From Benincasa hispida (lineage: Eukaryota > Streptophyta > Magnoliopsida > Cucurbitales > Cucurbitaceae), in the NCBI RefSeq assembly GCF_009727055.1, contig NC_052350.1, positions 42,775,751-42,839,750 of the forward strand: a stretch of DNA of 64,000 bases, given 5' to 3'. Below are positions 35,224-47,602 of the stretch, piece after piece; positions within the stretch are counted from its first letter, which is position 1, and each line of letters begins with the position of its first letter. The notes under the pieces were generated by a model. It saw only the letters and a program-made list of their open reading frames with translations. It did not search any database and had not been told where the DNA came from. The translations under genes and the position numbers were made by a program.

Positions 35224-35365
35224 GGCCGCAATTCGAGCTCTTGATTTTGCTCTTGAACATATATATAATTATAAATGAATTTTCTAGGTTACAAGACCGC
35301 AATTCGAGCTCTTGATTTTGCTCTTGAACATATATATAATTATAAATGAATTTTCTAGGTTACAA
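35224..35365 (+). repeat. 71-bp tandem duplication over the GH1 exon 8 end
   Basis: Two copies (35224-35294 and 35295-35365) that differ only at the second base (GGCCGCAATT against GACCGCAATT). The unit holds the last 12 codons of exon 8 ([12 protein letters not shown]), the missing donor (TA at 35260-35261 where GT is expected) and 33 bp of intron. Because both copies carry the mutated donor, the donor was lost before the duplication, or the two happened together. Confidence 0.9.
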
Positions 35366-35988
35366 AGACTTTGTTTGATAATTATTTCATTTGTCGACTT
35401 TTAGTTTTGAAACTCGATCTATAAATATTATGTTTTTGTTAATGATCCCATATTGGTGAAATGGAGAAAAAAACTTCACAATGGTTATTAACTACTCGAT
35501 GCAAAATGAAAAAAGATATAATTCGATTCTAGAATTATTAACCCAAAAGAGATTGACACCATTTTAAGGAGACGTGTTGATGTTCCTACATTAGAAAATA
35601 GAAAGACCTCGCAGTAAAGTTTATTCGATGAATTACTTCTCTCATTAAAAATTAGTTTTGAGATAGAATCTCATGTTTATCTAATAATTTTCACTTCTTG
35701 ATTTCTTTGTTTTATCATCTAATTTTTAGAAGTGTTTTAAAAAATCAATCTTAGGTCTCATATAATAACCATTTGATTTTCACCTTTCTTAAACATCATG
35801 AATTCATAACCAAATTCTAAAAAAAAAAAAAAAAGAAATTCAAACACTAATTTTTTTCCTCAAAACTTACCTTGGTTTTTAAAAGCACTAGAAAAATAGT
35901 TATACAACAAAAACAAAGTAATCAACAATTAGGAATAATGTTTATAAGGGTCAAATTTTTAATAAGTATTTGACTCTATAATTTATAT

Positions 35989-36454
35989 CACTAGAAGAAA
36001 ATAATCATTTCCTGATGCTTGAAATTATTAGAAAATGGTGGAAAACGTGTCCGATGATCATCTCCCAATGATTATTTAGTTATTGGGAGTTTTGTCGGGA
36101 TATACCTATCAGGAGACCATCACCCGACGTTCATATACATTCTGTCGAGAGTTATCTACTTCCGACAGATGTATATTTGCCATCGGGAGTTCCTTGATCT
36201 CTCGACGATTCTTCTATCATCGGGAGTTTGATTCGGAAACTCAATTTCTTGAAATCAAACTCTCGATGATTTACCAATCATCAGGAGATAGTGGAACTCC
36301 CAACGCCGTCGTCAGGAAATCAAACTCTTACCCCTTTTCCATTTTACCTATAGCTCCTGACGATTATTATACGATGTCTGGAGATCTTATATCTTCCGAC
36401 AATCGCACTCCCAACAATATTTTTAGTATCTGAAGATCATGTTTTCTTGTAGTG
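35989..36454. mobile_element. Small CACTA-like element in GH1 intron 8
   Basis: 466 bp from CACTAGAAGAAAA to TTTTCTTGTAGTG. The interior is packed with CGGGAGTT / AACTCCCGA-type words in both orientations, the same subterminal motif as in the CACTA element at 47603-50673, so it is a short non-autonomous relative. The flanking triplets TAT and TTC do not match, so the target duplication has decayed or one end is off by some bases. The ORF across it is chance. Confidence 0.75.
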
Positions 36455-37974
36455 TTCGTCAAATATTATAATAAACTAAACTTAGTATATACTCATGGCA
36501 GGTTCTTGCATCCTCTAACCTATGGAGATTATCCACCTATTATGAGGGAACTTGTGAAGGAGAGATTGACCAAATTTAAAAGGGAAGAAGTTGCCCTAAT
36601 TAAAGGGTCCTTTGATTTCCTTGGATTAAATTACTACACTGCTAATTCTGCAAAAGATAATCCCAAAGCACCTGGTCCACAACCAAGTTACTTGACAGAT
36701 TATCGTGCTGATCTTACAAGTATGTATAAATTACTCTAAAACTGATCATAACTAGTCAATTATTAGAATAACTTGTCATAAAATTAGGTTTCCTTTTGCC
36801 TTCATATTACAAGGTTTGCAAGTATTTAGTTTTCCAGATTTGAAAACGTTTTTTCCGTCCTTATTTGGATTTGAAAACGTTTTTGTTTATTTAATTTGGA
36901 TTTTGAAAACATTTTCTTTTATTTAGTGTAGATTAGAAAATTTGGTTCATTAAGACGTGATGTGAGTTCTTTAGATGCACTTTGTTTTTATATTGCTTTT
37001 CTCTCTATTTTTCATTCTCGTAGCATTAGCAAAGTTTTCATTTGATTCTAACACATCTCTTTAAGAGTAATAGATTAAAAATGATTTAACAACAAAATCG
37101 TGTCATAATTTGCGTTCAAAGTAGTGGTCATTCCACGAGCAACAATTTATTTGTTCAATAACTTTTTTAGTACGTTTGGGATAGGAGGATTTGAACCATG
37201 GACCTCGTGATTTTTAGGATACTCGAATGTCAATTGAGCTATGTTTGATTTGACAAATTCCTTTCCATCGTCTATAATAGTTTTAATTGTCTATTTGTTC
37301 TCAAGTCCAATCTGATTGATACAATGGCTAGCAATTGCAATTTTAGATTCTAAAGCATTTTGATTAGACATTTTGTAATGCTTGTTTGTGTCTTTCAGCT
37401 GATTGCAATGGAGTCTCAATTGGTCCGAGGGTAATTTGCATGCAAACGTTTTTTATTGATTGATTCGTACATTTGTGCTATCATTTATTATTATCTTATT
37501 TCAAATGTCGAATCTAGCTAACGATTAATTTTGATTACGTTACATATAGTTTAATGTAACTTCTTGGCTAGCGGTTTATCCTCAAGGCTTTAGAGATCTA
37601 TTGATCTACACAACGACCAACTACAACGATCCAATTATCTATATCACAGAGAATGGTTTGTAATGAAACAAATACAAAGAAAAATATGTTTGATAAATTG
37701 CACATAATCACATTGTTTTTTTTTTTTTTTTTTCCGAATTAACTAAAATCATATGTTGTAGGATACCTTGATATTGAAGGTCCCCCACTTAAGGAAATGA
37801 TCATGGATAGGCATAGAGTGAGATACCATCACTATCATTTGATGGCTCTTAAAGAAGCAATAAAGTAAGTATCAAGACAAGGATTGACGTTATGTCTCTC
37901 TTTTTTATATGCTATATAATTGAAAGAAACTTTTGTATTTCAATCACATTAACTATTTTAAAATAGAAAAATTA

Positions 37975-38150
37975 TTTTAAAAGATAAAATTGTTGAAAAT
38001 ATTTACAAATAATAACAAAATATTATAATTTGTCTATGATAGACTGTGATAAACTACTATCTGTATCTATTAAAGATAGAGATAGACACATAGTAGTCTA
38101 TCAGTGAAATTTTGCTATATTTGTAAATATTTTGGTTCATTTTTATATAT
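37975..38150. repeat. GATAGAC MITE-like repeat, copy 4 (GH1 intron 12)
   Basis: Contains TTGTCTATGATAGACTGTGA, AAAGATAGAGATAGACAC and GTAGTCTATCAGTGAAATTT, framed by ATTTACAAATAATAACAAAA and TTGCTATATTTGTAAATATT, which form an inverted pair. This copy shows the family's ends best. Confidence 0.65.
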
Positions 38151-38890
38151 TTGAAAACAACTCTTTAAAAGACTTGGTGGATAATGACAAATTCTTCTAT
38201 CTTTCTGTCTCTCTCTCTCTCTTAAATAAGTTTTATTTGAATATATCTTTTACTGTATATATAGTTGGAATGAGCTGTAAAAAGATGAATACAACTAAAG
38301 ATACATCAATGTGTTGCTCTTGATTATAGTAACGATTTATTGGTTGAGAATCATACATGAAAAAAAAGTCAAGAGACATCATAATCTTTTTAAGATATAC
38401 GTGCTACTCCCGATCTCATAAGCAATTGATGTTGAGATGAAATTGCATGTGCTCTTATATGGTCTTAGAGTTCATGAAGCTAAATAAATATTGGGTAAAA
38501 CAAAGGTTCTGATATAAGAAAGGTGAATGTAAAGAGACATCATTTTTAGAGAACATATCGAGGATTTTACGTTGAAAAAATTACATTCCCAACCTACATT
38601 TATCGTAACTAATTTGGTTTTAGATAGATGGTAAGCACATGTGTTATCTAATAATATTAAATATATTTCTTATGGACTTAAAAATTTTCTCTTTTATGAC
38701 AGTTTTTGGAACTCGTTGTAGGGCTGGCGTAAGGGTGAAAGGATACTTTGCATGGTCATTGATGGATAACTTTGAATGGGCAAGCGGATACGTGGTTCGT
38801 TTCGGCCTCACTTATATTGACTATAAAAACAATTTGAAGAGAATTCCGAAGCTTTCTGCCAAATGGTTCGAAAATTTCCTCAAAACTTGA

Positions 38891-39177
38891 AAATGATCCA
38901 TCACATTGAATTATTGTCCCTCTTATCTGTTGCATTTGGATGTGCTTTAGTTTTATTAATAATTAAGGAGGGTTTATTTTCTCATTTTGGGATGAAATTC
39001 CATGTTTATCTATAACAGCTATTTAAAGCAACTAAAATATGTCCTAAAGAGGGGATTGTTTTCTTATGTATAATTTTGAGATCTATTTTGTGATGAATAA
39101 TCATTATAGTTCTGGCTAGTTCTCTCATGGGTTGCTCTACTAGTTATTCCTTGTATGAATAATTATTAATTAATATC
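38891..39177. other. 3' flank of the GH1 gene
   Basis: AT-rich sequence after the stop codon with several AATAAT/ATTAATAATTAA words (about 38955 and 39101) that could serve as polyadenylation signals. Nothing else seen. Confidence 0.4.
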
Positions 39178-39382
39178 TATTGGAATGTCTTGAATCTATT
39201 ACTTGACGCTTTGAACAACAAAGTATGGGGGTTTTGCTGACCGTTATTTACGTATTTGTCTATATACGTTGTTTATGTTTTTTATCCTAGGATTTAGAGA
39301 AGTGAGATATATAAACCCTCTAACCATAGAAGCTCCAATAGTATGTAATCTGAATTATCCTCTCTAATAAAACAAATTTCCT

Positions 39383-42305
39383 CACTACTACAGAAATTTG
39401 ATTATTTGACGTTTTTCCAGTGTCAAGTAAAGGGTATACTTGACAATTATAAAAACGTCAACTATTCGAGTGTTAAGTATAGTGTGATAACTTGACTATG
39501 AAAAAATGTCAAGTAATATGTTTCTTGATACAATTTCCGTGTCAAGTAAGATAATACACTTGACATTAGTGGTATGTCAAGTTTATTCGAGTGTTAAGTA
39601 TAATGTGATACTCTTTGACATTTTTTATGTGTCAAGTATATGTCTTTTTGTTTTCAAATTAAATGCCCAATCAATATTCTCATTTTCTACCTTGTATTCC
39701 AATAATATAATTACATCAAATAAATAAACATTATACATTTAAGATCTATCAACTCAATATATTCACTAAAAATCCATATGTTCAGCTATGAACGCTCCTC
39801 ACATAAATTACAACAATATTTCTCTTTCACATGTACATGTACAAAATAAAATCTCAACTATTTCTTTTGTATACAAAACTCAACTTTCAACAAACACAAA
39901 AGTGATAAATTGTTTAATAAATAACCTCTCAACAAAGTACATTATTTAATCTATTGAGCTTTGAAGACTAAAGATCGAGAACTAAGGGTCAGGCAAGCCA
40001 TGTTTATGAAAGTCAACCTGCAAAATAGAATAAAGGGCGATAATATGAAATTTCAAAATATATAAATAAGTGTTAAAATACAACAACGTAATCGAACCTA
40101 CAAAAAGTTCAATAATAATGGTTACAAAACGCAAATTCCAGCAACTATGTAATAATTCCATAAGAGTTTCAAGGCCTTAATACCTATCAAAACATCCAAA
40201 CATCGTTAACTTTGTTGGATAGTGGCTCCAATCCCTTGAAATCTTTAAATTGAACATCAAAATTGAAAATAACTCAATTATTAGACCAATACTTCAATGA
40301 GTAACAAAGAACTATTAATACTAACCTTCAAACTTACCAAAACCTTGCCAAGATCGGTCTCAAACCTATTGGACAACAACTCAACTCCTTCCAACACTTC
40401 AATCTAACACCAAAAAAGTGACAGGTATTACTAAGTTAATGTCAAAACTTATTGAATGTTCACATTTCAAATAAAACCACCAACACCAACCAAAATATTG
40501 TGGGCAACAATGGAACAAACCCAATATCAAACAGCAAACAAGATATACTCATATACTTATCGAAAATCTTACCGAAAGAAATATCAACCTGTTGGACAGC
40601 ACATTAATGTTCTCCGAATCTTGAATCTAAAGCCAAATCACAAAGAGCAACAATCAATTTAGGTAAAAAAAAAACTTATGGGTATTCAAAAATTTCCAAG
40701 AAACCCACTAAAGTAATCAAAACTCACCAAAATAACCAAAACCTTATCCAAACATACAAGATTTCAGTGAGATGGAGTATAGATCTGACGAGATAGAGTG
40801 AAGCCCACACTTGAACAGATCTGTTACAAAGCTAGACCTCAACGAAGATGTGGACGACCTCAACGACAACAAGCGAATTTGGCTGGACCAATTTGACTCA
40901 TGCAACGGAAGCAGTTGGGGGCGTTCGGCTACAGATCTGGTTAGAATTGAAGCGACAGAAGCGACAGAAGTGACGGAAGCGTTCGACTACAAATCTGGGC
41001 GCAGCTGAAGTGACAGAAGCGGTTGGGGGCATTCGACTACAAATCTGGACGGGGCTGAAGACTCACGAACGATGTGCACAGCTGGCCAACTGGCATGGCT
41101 GAGCAGATGGCGAAGGAACTAAGCAGAGACGAGGAAGAGGGTTGCCGTGGCTAAGCAAACAACAGAATGAAAAACTCAATAACAACAGCACGAACGAAGG
41201 TGAGGGGAGAATGAAAGCTGACGATGTCTAGGGCGCACGGAAGAAGAAAAAAAATTAGGGGGAAGGGGAAGGTCGTGAATAAGAATGTGAAGGAGGAGAG
41301 AAAGTTTTAGGTCGTGAATGAGAATGTGAAGGAGGAGAGAAAGTTTTAATTTGAGAGAGGGAAATGAAAATAGGAGAGGGAAATGTTATTTTATTTGAAA
41401 ATTTTGGTAGGAGGGAAACCAAATTTGAGAGGGAAATGAAAATTAAAGTCTCTACACAATCGCTGAGTAAAAAATAAAGTTTCTACACGATCGCTGAGTA
41501 ACACTAAACGATCGTTGAGCTCGGCTACATGATCGCTTAACTCTGCTACACGATCGCTGAGTAACAAAATATTATATGATTGCCTACCTAATGATATACG
41601 ATCGCCTACTAAATGCTATACGATTGCTGAGCTCAGCTACATAATCGTTTAGCTCTGCTACACAATCGCTGAGTAAAAAATGTTATACGATCGCCTACCC
41701 AATGCTATACGATCGCCTACCAAATGCTACACAATCACTGAGCTCGGTTACACGATTGCTTAGCTCGGCTACACGATCGCTGAGTAACAAAATGTTATAT
41801 GATCGCCTACCAAATGCTATACGATCGCCTACTAAATTAGAGGCCTATCAAATATCCAAAATATTTCATCAATCTCCGCTTTCTTAACCCTTTTACTTAA
41901 CACGAAAAAAATGTCAAGTAAGAGCTTTTTATACTTGACACGTGAAACGTATCAAGTAAGACCTTACATTACTTGATACGAAAATCATGTCAAGTAAAGG
42001 TTCGCGTGAAAATATCTAAAATATTCCGTCAATCTCCGCTTTTTTAACCCTTTTACTTGACACGAAAAAAAATTGAAGTAAGAACTTCTTATACTTGACA
42101 CATTAGACCTTATATTACTTGACACGAAAATCATGTCAAGTAAAGGTTCGAGTGAAAATATCTAAAATATTCTGTCAATCTCCGCTTTTTTAACCCTTTT
42201 ACTTGACTTTTTTTGTCCAAAATCATATTACTTGACGTTTTTTCCACAGAAATGTCAAGTAATTAAAAACTACAAGTGTCAAGTAATGTAGATTTTGTAG
42301 TAGTG
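39383..42305. mobile_element. CACTA transposon, 2.9 kb, non-autonomous
   Basis: Ends CACTACTACAGAAATTTG and TAGATTTTGTAGTAGTG, flanked by a perfect 3-bp duplication CCT (39380-39382 and 42306-42308), the hallmark of CACTA elements. Subterminal repeats of the word ACTTGACA / TGTCAAGTAA fill 39410-39640 and 41880-42290. The interior has an AT-rich part, a GC-rich stretch with two or three copies of GACTACAAATCTGG-type sequence (40930-41060) and a CGATCG array (41455-41850). No transposase is recognisable, so it depends on a full-length element elsewhere. Confidence 0.92.
41450..41850. repeat. CGATCG-motif array inside the CACTA element
   Basis: About 16 degenerate copies of TACACGATCGCTGAGTAAC, alternating with TATACGATCGCCTACCAAATG and GCTACACGATCGCTTAGCTC forms at roughly 20-25 bp spacing. 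The 61-codon ORF over it has no meaning. Confidence 0.8.
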
Positions 42306-42418
42306 CCTTCTGTCCCATGGACGTTGCTAGCACACTGTTAGGGAACCATGTAAATATATGTAGATTCTGTATTACTTTACGCTTTCTATTCATCTTTATT
42401 TGTCGATTCTATAATAAA

Positions 42419-44082
42419 TTGGTATAAGACCCTAATCACTAGTGTTTGCAACTCCACATTTGTTCGGAAAACAAAGATGTCTATTGTAAATGTGAAAAAC
42501 GACGAATTCACTAGGAGAAATAGTTTCGGTCTATGGCACATCAAGATGTGATCCCTATTGAAGAAAAATGGATTGTGGGTGTCGTTGACTGATAAGTGGA
42601 AGAAGGTAGTAGCGGATGACGAAGAATAGAAGACTGTAGAGAAGAAGCCCCATTAGTCTATGATTCTATGTTTGGCTGATGATGTCATCATCGAGGTTGC
42701 AAATCAAGAAATTGGAAAGTCTCTACATCATGAAGTCTTTAACCAAGAAATTGATGATGAAGTAACGTTTTACCGTCTATGCATGTAGGAAGATACATCT
42801 CTTAGAGATCATCTAAATCAGTTAAATAAAAATTTGTTTAGATTTGCATAACGTACAGGTTAAGGTAGATGATGAGGATGTTGCCTTAATTATGTTAACG
42901 TCTTTGCATTTGTCATATGAGAGTTTCTTTGATTCTTATATTTGGTGAGGAAGATTCTCTAACTTTAGAAGAAGTGAAATTCACATTGCTTACTAGAGAT
43001 GTCCGTTAGAGAGTAGTTAGTTTAAGTCTAGAAAATCAAGCATCTGGGTCAGTTGCAATAGGGAGCAAAAGACATGAAAATTCTAGTAGAAAAAAGTCGA
43101 ACCAGAACCATAAGTTTTCAAAATCTAAGGGTCCTAAGTTTGGTGATATTTGACATTATTGTATAGAAAAAGGCCACTAGTAAATTGAGTTTCCTAAGAA
43201 AATAAGAAGCAATAAAACAAGGAAGTTTCTGTCGCTATTGCAAAAATTGAGATCGATCTTCAAGGAGTTTAGGTCGAACCTGAAGGATATTAAGCCCCAA
43301 CTGTAAATGAACTATGACCTCATGATGATGTGTGGGTTCTTAGTGATGGGGCATTGTATCACATGTGTTCAAATAAAGAGTGGTTTCAATGTATTAGCAA
43401 ATAGACGGAGGGAATGTTAGTATGGCTAACAATATTGTGTGTAAAATAGTTCGAATAGGCTCAATCTTGATACAGACATATAATAATGTCTTCTACACTT
43501 TGGACAGGATTAGGCATGTTCCACTAATGATGAAGAGTCTGATATCTTTATATGTACTTGATAGGAAGGGTTACATTTTCAAATGTAAAGGTGGAGTCAC
43601 GTATGTCTACAAGGGTTCTAAGGTAGTTTTCATAGGTACAAAATGTTGAGATTTGTATTTTCTGTCAAGTTCCACAATATCAGTGCTATGCTATTGTTGC
43701 GTTGTCTACCATTCACAAGGATGATATGATTAATTTGAGGCATGAGAGACTTTATTATATATGAGTGAAAAAAGGAGATGTGGATTGTGTTAAAGAAGGA
43801 TCTTTTTAATAGGCACAAGGTGCAGGTTCTAAAATTGTGTGGATATGAGTTCATTGAGTCCTGCAAAGATGATTGGATTGCCCGTCATCATATTGTCAGG
43901 GATACTCCACAACATAATGGGGTTGTAGAATGTAGAATCAAAAAAATTTTGAGAGAGTGAAGTGCATGCTCGAAAATTTTGGGATGACTAGAACGTTTTG
44001 AGTAGAAATCGTAAGTACAACATGTTATCTAATCAACCGTGGACCTCACATAGGTATTGGTTGTAAAATGTCTTATGAGGTG
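42419..44082 (+). pseudogene. Ty1/copia gag-protease-integrase relic
   Basis: Plus-strand copia polyprotein in several frames with many stops. Gag starts near 42480 (NDEFTRRNSFGLWHIKM) and continues through VDDEDVALIMLTSL-type sequence near 42860. A worn zinc knuckle follows at about 43150 (HYCIEKGH). The protease motif reads WVLSDGALYHMCSNK (about 43330), where the family has DSGASYHM, so the catalytic aspartate is displaced. From 43422 an open stretch of 75 residues is the pre-integrase part (GGNVSMANNI, FYTLDRIRHVP, LISLYVLDRKGY). Integrase pieces are seen at 43900 (DTPQHNGVVE) and 44020 (ATTCYLINRGP as TTCYLINRGPHIG). The sequence is cut at 44082 by another LTR, so reverse transcriptase is missing. 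Confidence 0.8.
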
Positions 44083-44311
44083 TGTTGTACTGTCTATTAT
44101 TTTGTATATTATTGAATAATAAATGTAATCATAATACAATGAAATAAAGAATAAATAGCATTAACAAACCCAACAAAAGAGAGAAACATAAAAAAAAAAA
44201 AAACAAAAAAAACAAAACATAACAAAACAAAAACTACTGTAAAGGAAAAACTATATAAGGAAAAGATACAGGAAAATAATACTTGGAATAAACCTTAGTT
44301 AACTTTTAACA
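44083..44311 (-). mobile_element. Short LTR (229 bp) of a small copia-like element
   Basis: On the minus strand it starts TGTTAAAAGTTAAC and ends GACAGTACAACA, preceded by a purine-rich tract TTTGATGGAGGG, so it reads as a 3' LTR. A TATA-like CCTTATATAG lies at about 44253. It interrupts the copia integrase at 44082. A partner LTR was not found within the next kilobase. Confidence 0.65.
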
Positions 44312-45200
44312 CCCTCCATCAAACTCAATGTGGTAGAATCACAACCAACTTAAGTTTGTGAAGTGACTAGATGAAACCTGAGATGGCACAATATGAAAAC
44401 TAAAGAAAACTCTTGATCAAATCATGATAGATCTGGGTCAGAAACAGAGACCCACAAATGATTAAAAAACGACGAATTTTTTGGGTTGGAGGAAGAATCT
44501 ACAAAGAACTAAAATACGGAGAACTTTTAGGCTGGAAATAGAGATCCACATGAAGAGATCTAAAGCATAACCCAGAAACGATTGATTTGAAATTGGAACA
44601 TAGATCTTAGAAGATCTAAAAATGAAACAAAGACCCACAAACTAAAAATAAATGCTGAAACTCATGAATAAATAAGTAAACTAAACCAGACTGGTCTATG
44701 ATAGCACCATAAAAGTGTTATCGTCCTTAACTTAGTTCGGGCTCGTCCGTGGAATTTTCTATGTTTATTTTGCTATTTTGTAGATATTGAGCAATCGACT
44801 GGAATTGGCTCGAACTGAACCAAATCGGTCCAGTTGGACCGACTTTTCACCACGTTACTTCTGCGATTTTGGGCCTGCTGATGAATAGCACCGCTACGGT
44901 GTTGAAGAAGCACCACAACACTGCTTGATAAAAGTAGCTTCCAGCCGCATTTCCTGTTGCACCTTGCTTCAAAAACTTCCAATTAAAACCTAATTTCAAT
45001 TCTAATGACTTCAGCAAATTTACAGACTCTTCTTCACATATTAAAGTCTATAAATAAAGGGCCTATTACAACAATTATAACTGAATTAAATGTATGTTTT
45101 GATGCCAAAACTGTAATATATCCACTTCAGCCACCACAACATTCATCACATGAATTAACACCCACCAAGCTAAAATAAATGCAAATTGAGTGGTTAAAAT
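44312..45200 (-). mobile_element. Interior of the small LTR element and copia leader; no gene
   Basis: From 44312 to about 44715 the sequence is non-coding with repeated (A/C)AGACCCACAAA and GATCT words, ending at a possible primer site (minus strand TATGGTGCTATCATAGAC, about 44694-44712). It may be a TRIM-like mini element with one LTR lost. From about 44716 to 45200 lies the non-coding leader of the minus-strand copia whose LTR follows. Confidence 0.4.
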
Positions 45201-45215
45201 TGCTCTGATACCAAT
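45201..45215 (-). other. Primer-binding site (tRNA-Met type)
   Basis: The minus strand reads ATTGGTATCAGAGCA immediately inside the LTR that starts at 45216. Confidence 0.85.
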
Positions 45216-47602
45216 TGAAAGAGTTAATAACAAGCATGCAGGAGCAATTTGGATCTTAAGCCCTCTAACTACATTAATTTCGAGGATCAAGCATGCATGT
45301 TCATAATGAAAGTTAGGGTTTGAATGTACAACCTTTGTAGAACTTCAAATTGATGCAGTCTCGTGCACGAATTTAATCACGAATGGTTCGTGGACTACCG
45401 CTAGAGTCTTCCCCACTATTTTCTAACCTTAGAAAGATTTGTAGGATCCAATTTGTGGTGAGATTGAAGAGAATTTGGGTTTGTGAGAGGTTTTGGTGAG
45501 AAATTTTGGAAGAACAACTTCTTCTTCAAAATTTCAATTTTGCATGAACATTTTTTCAGCCAAAATCAATCTTATATATAGAAGAAATCATGCAAATCAG
45601 ATTGTATCTCAAGATGACACCAATTCAACTCTAATTTAGTGGGAAATTAAATGTTTAATTAGTGGAAAAAGTGGGATTTTTTCACTAACCCTAGTTTATT
45701 AAAATATTGAATTTCATACATTCAATTTTAAAATAAATTTTAATAATTAATTCAAATAATTAGTTTTCAACAAAATTTGTTTCTTTTTAAAATAATTTTA
45801 AATAAAATTAATTCCAATAATTAATTTTAAATCAAATTAATTTTAAATAAATAATTAAACACTTTCATTAATAAAATTAATTTAATATCAAATATTAAAT
45901 TAATAAAACACCAATCCCAAACTTGATTTCCCATTCACGTATATAATATTTAAATCAATCGCAGCTCACGAAATGTATACATATTGATATTCATTTTCTT
46001 ACTTGAACCTATCAGAAGAGATGGTCTTCCTGAACAATCCTTTTATTTGGTACCTAATATCGACTTGCCTTATTTGATTTGTATCACATGGAAGGGGGCG
46101 GGATGCCTTGGAGGCACCATAGATTGCACCGTTGGCAACAATGCTTTTGAGCCTTTCTTTCAAGAGAATTCGCAGCATGTCAAGCCCTAGTAAGGTTCTT
46201 CGCTTTGCATCGAATTAAACCACATGCAATTTCCATGTATTTAGATATTGAGCCTCAAAGTTTATGTTTTTATGTGATGGCAGCATCACCTAATCTACCC
46301 CGCCTCAAAAAGACCAATTTTAGCTTTTCTCTTTTGGCTCTGAAAGAAGAGGACTGATTCCTATTCCCTGAAATGCGTTCTTCCTTTGCACCCCCACCCC
46401 GTGGGATGCTTCACTCTCATTAATAATTTGTCGTTTTTATTCTTTGGAACAACTTGATGAATTTATTAGATCTTTTTAGGAGGACCAAATGACTCTCAAT
46501 AAAAATTATCCTATTTTGACAGTGCGATGCAAATCTAAATATTCACAACTCCCAAATTTCATTTAATTCAACAATTAAACTATATAATTATATTAATTAT
46601 ATCATATATAATTAACTATAATTCCCTATTCCGAATTTGAACGTTTCAAATTCTCATCACACTATTCTTAGGTTTAGTCTGATTTGAGCTAGCAACGGGA
46701 CCTAATGGACTTACAGATCATGAGCTCCAACGATTCAAAATTAACCGGCTAAACTCTTTAACCTAATTAACCAACATTCGTTAACTATTGGGACACTCCA
46801 CTTAAGATTAGTAGCTGTGCTCACCTCACTGTAGATATATTTTTGTTCACTTGATTTAACTATGATTAGTAAGTTGATCCTTCATAGGTTGTTTATATTT
46901 ACAGCTGGATCAAAATTACTATTTTACCCCTATAATTACATCTTGCTCTTAGAGTCTCACTAATCTTCCAAACAACAATTGGTTTGTTGTCCAAGCAACC
47001 AAGTCCCTCTTGAGCCAATGAAAGGGTGGGCCATCTTGTTCAAAATCCGGAGTCAACACTTAAGACAACAACCTATCTACTATCCCTAAATTCAAGTAGG
47101 AGAGAATTTCATCTTGTAAGACTATGTCCCCAGCTGTCTACCCAGTCTTACCCCTAAAATAGAAGGCTTATTGAGTCGATGATGTTGAGTCACTCTCACC
47201 CATGCAGATTAAAGTATACTCCCGAATAAACATGAGTTTATAGTTAGCTTAGGATTAAGATCGTGTTACCTAGGTCATCAAATTGAAATAGTCAGTCTTA
47301 TCAGTAAACAATGTTATAAAGTAAAAGTGACTATTTCGAGGTCAAGACTTATGCAAACTCATTGCATAGGGTGCCCCCCACTCGCATCTCTCCATATGAA
47401 AAATTCAGGATTAAATCATTTGTATCAAATACAAAGTGGGTTGCATTCATAGAGTCCTCAAGTTAAGGTATTCAACCAATCTTTACATTATAGACCGTTT
47501 TGGTTATTACTCGAACTTGATCGACTTTTATGTCTCTACATAAAGTTTAAGTATACATGTTGTAGTCAGGGGTTCTTAATTTATTGGATTTAGTGTCAAA
47601 AG

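Larger units (their letters stand above)
39178..42415 (+). mobile_element. Copia LTR (about 0.3 kb) split by a CACTA insertion
   Basis: Begins TATTGGAATGTCTTG (39178). After removal of the CACTA element (39383-42305, plus one copy of its CCT target) it continues CCTTCTGTCCCATGG and ends just before a degenerate primer site, TTGGTATAAGACCC (42419-42432). The joined LTR is about 310 bp and contains a TATA-like GATATATAAACCC (about 39307). It belongs to the plus-strand copia relic that follows. The left edge is less sure than the right. Confidence 0.6.

Noticed and set aside
36083..36433. 116-codon ORF as an extra gene or exon inside the GH1 gene
   Set aside because: It is made of the subterminal repeats of the small CACTA element in intron 8 and does not fit the GH1 frame or family.
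35986..36457. A 3-bp target duplication for the small CACTA element
   Set aside because: The flanking triplets TAT and TTC differ, so no duplication can be claimed.
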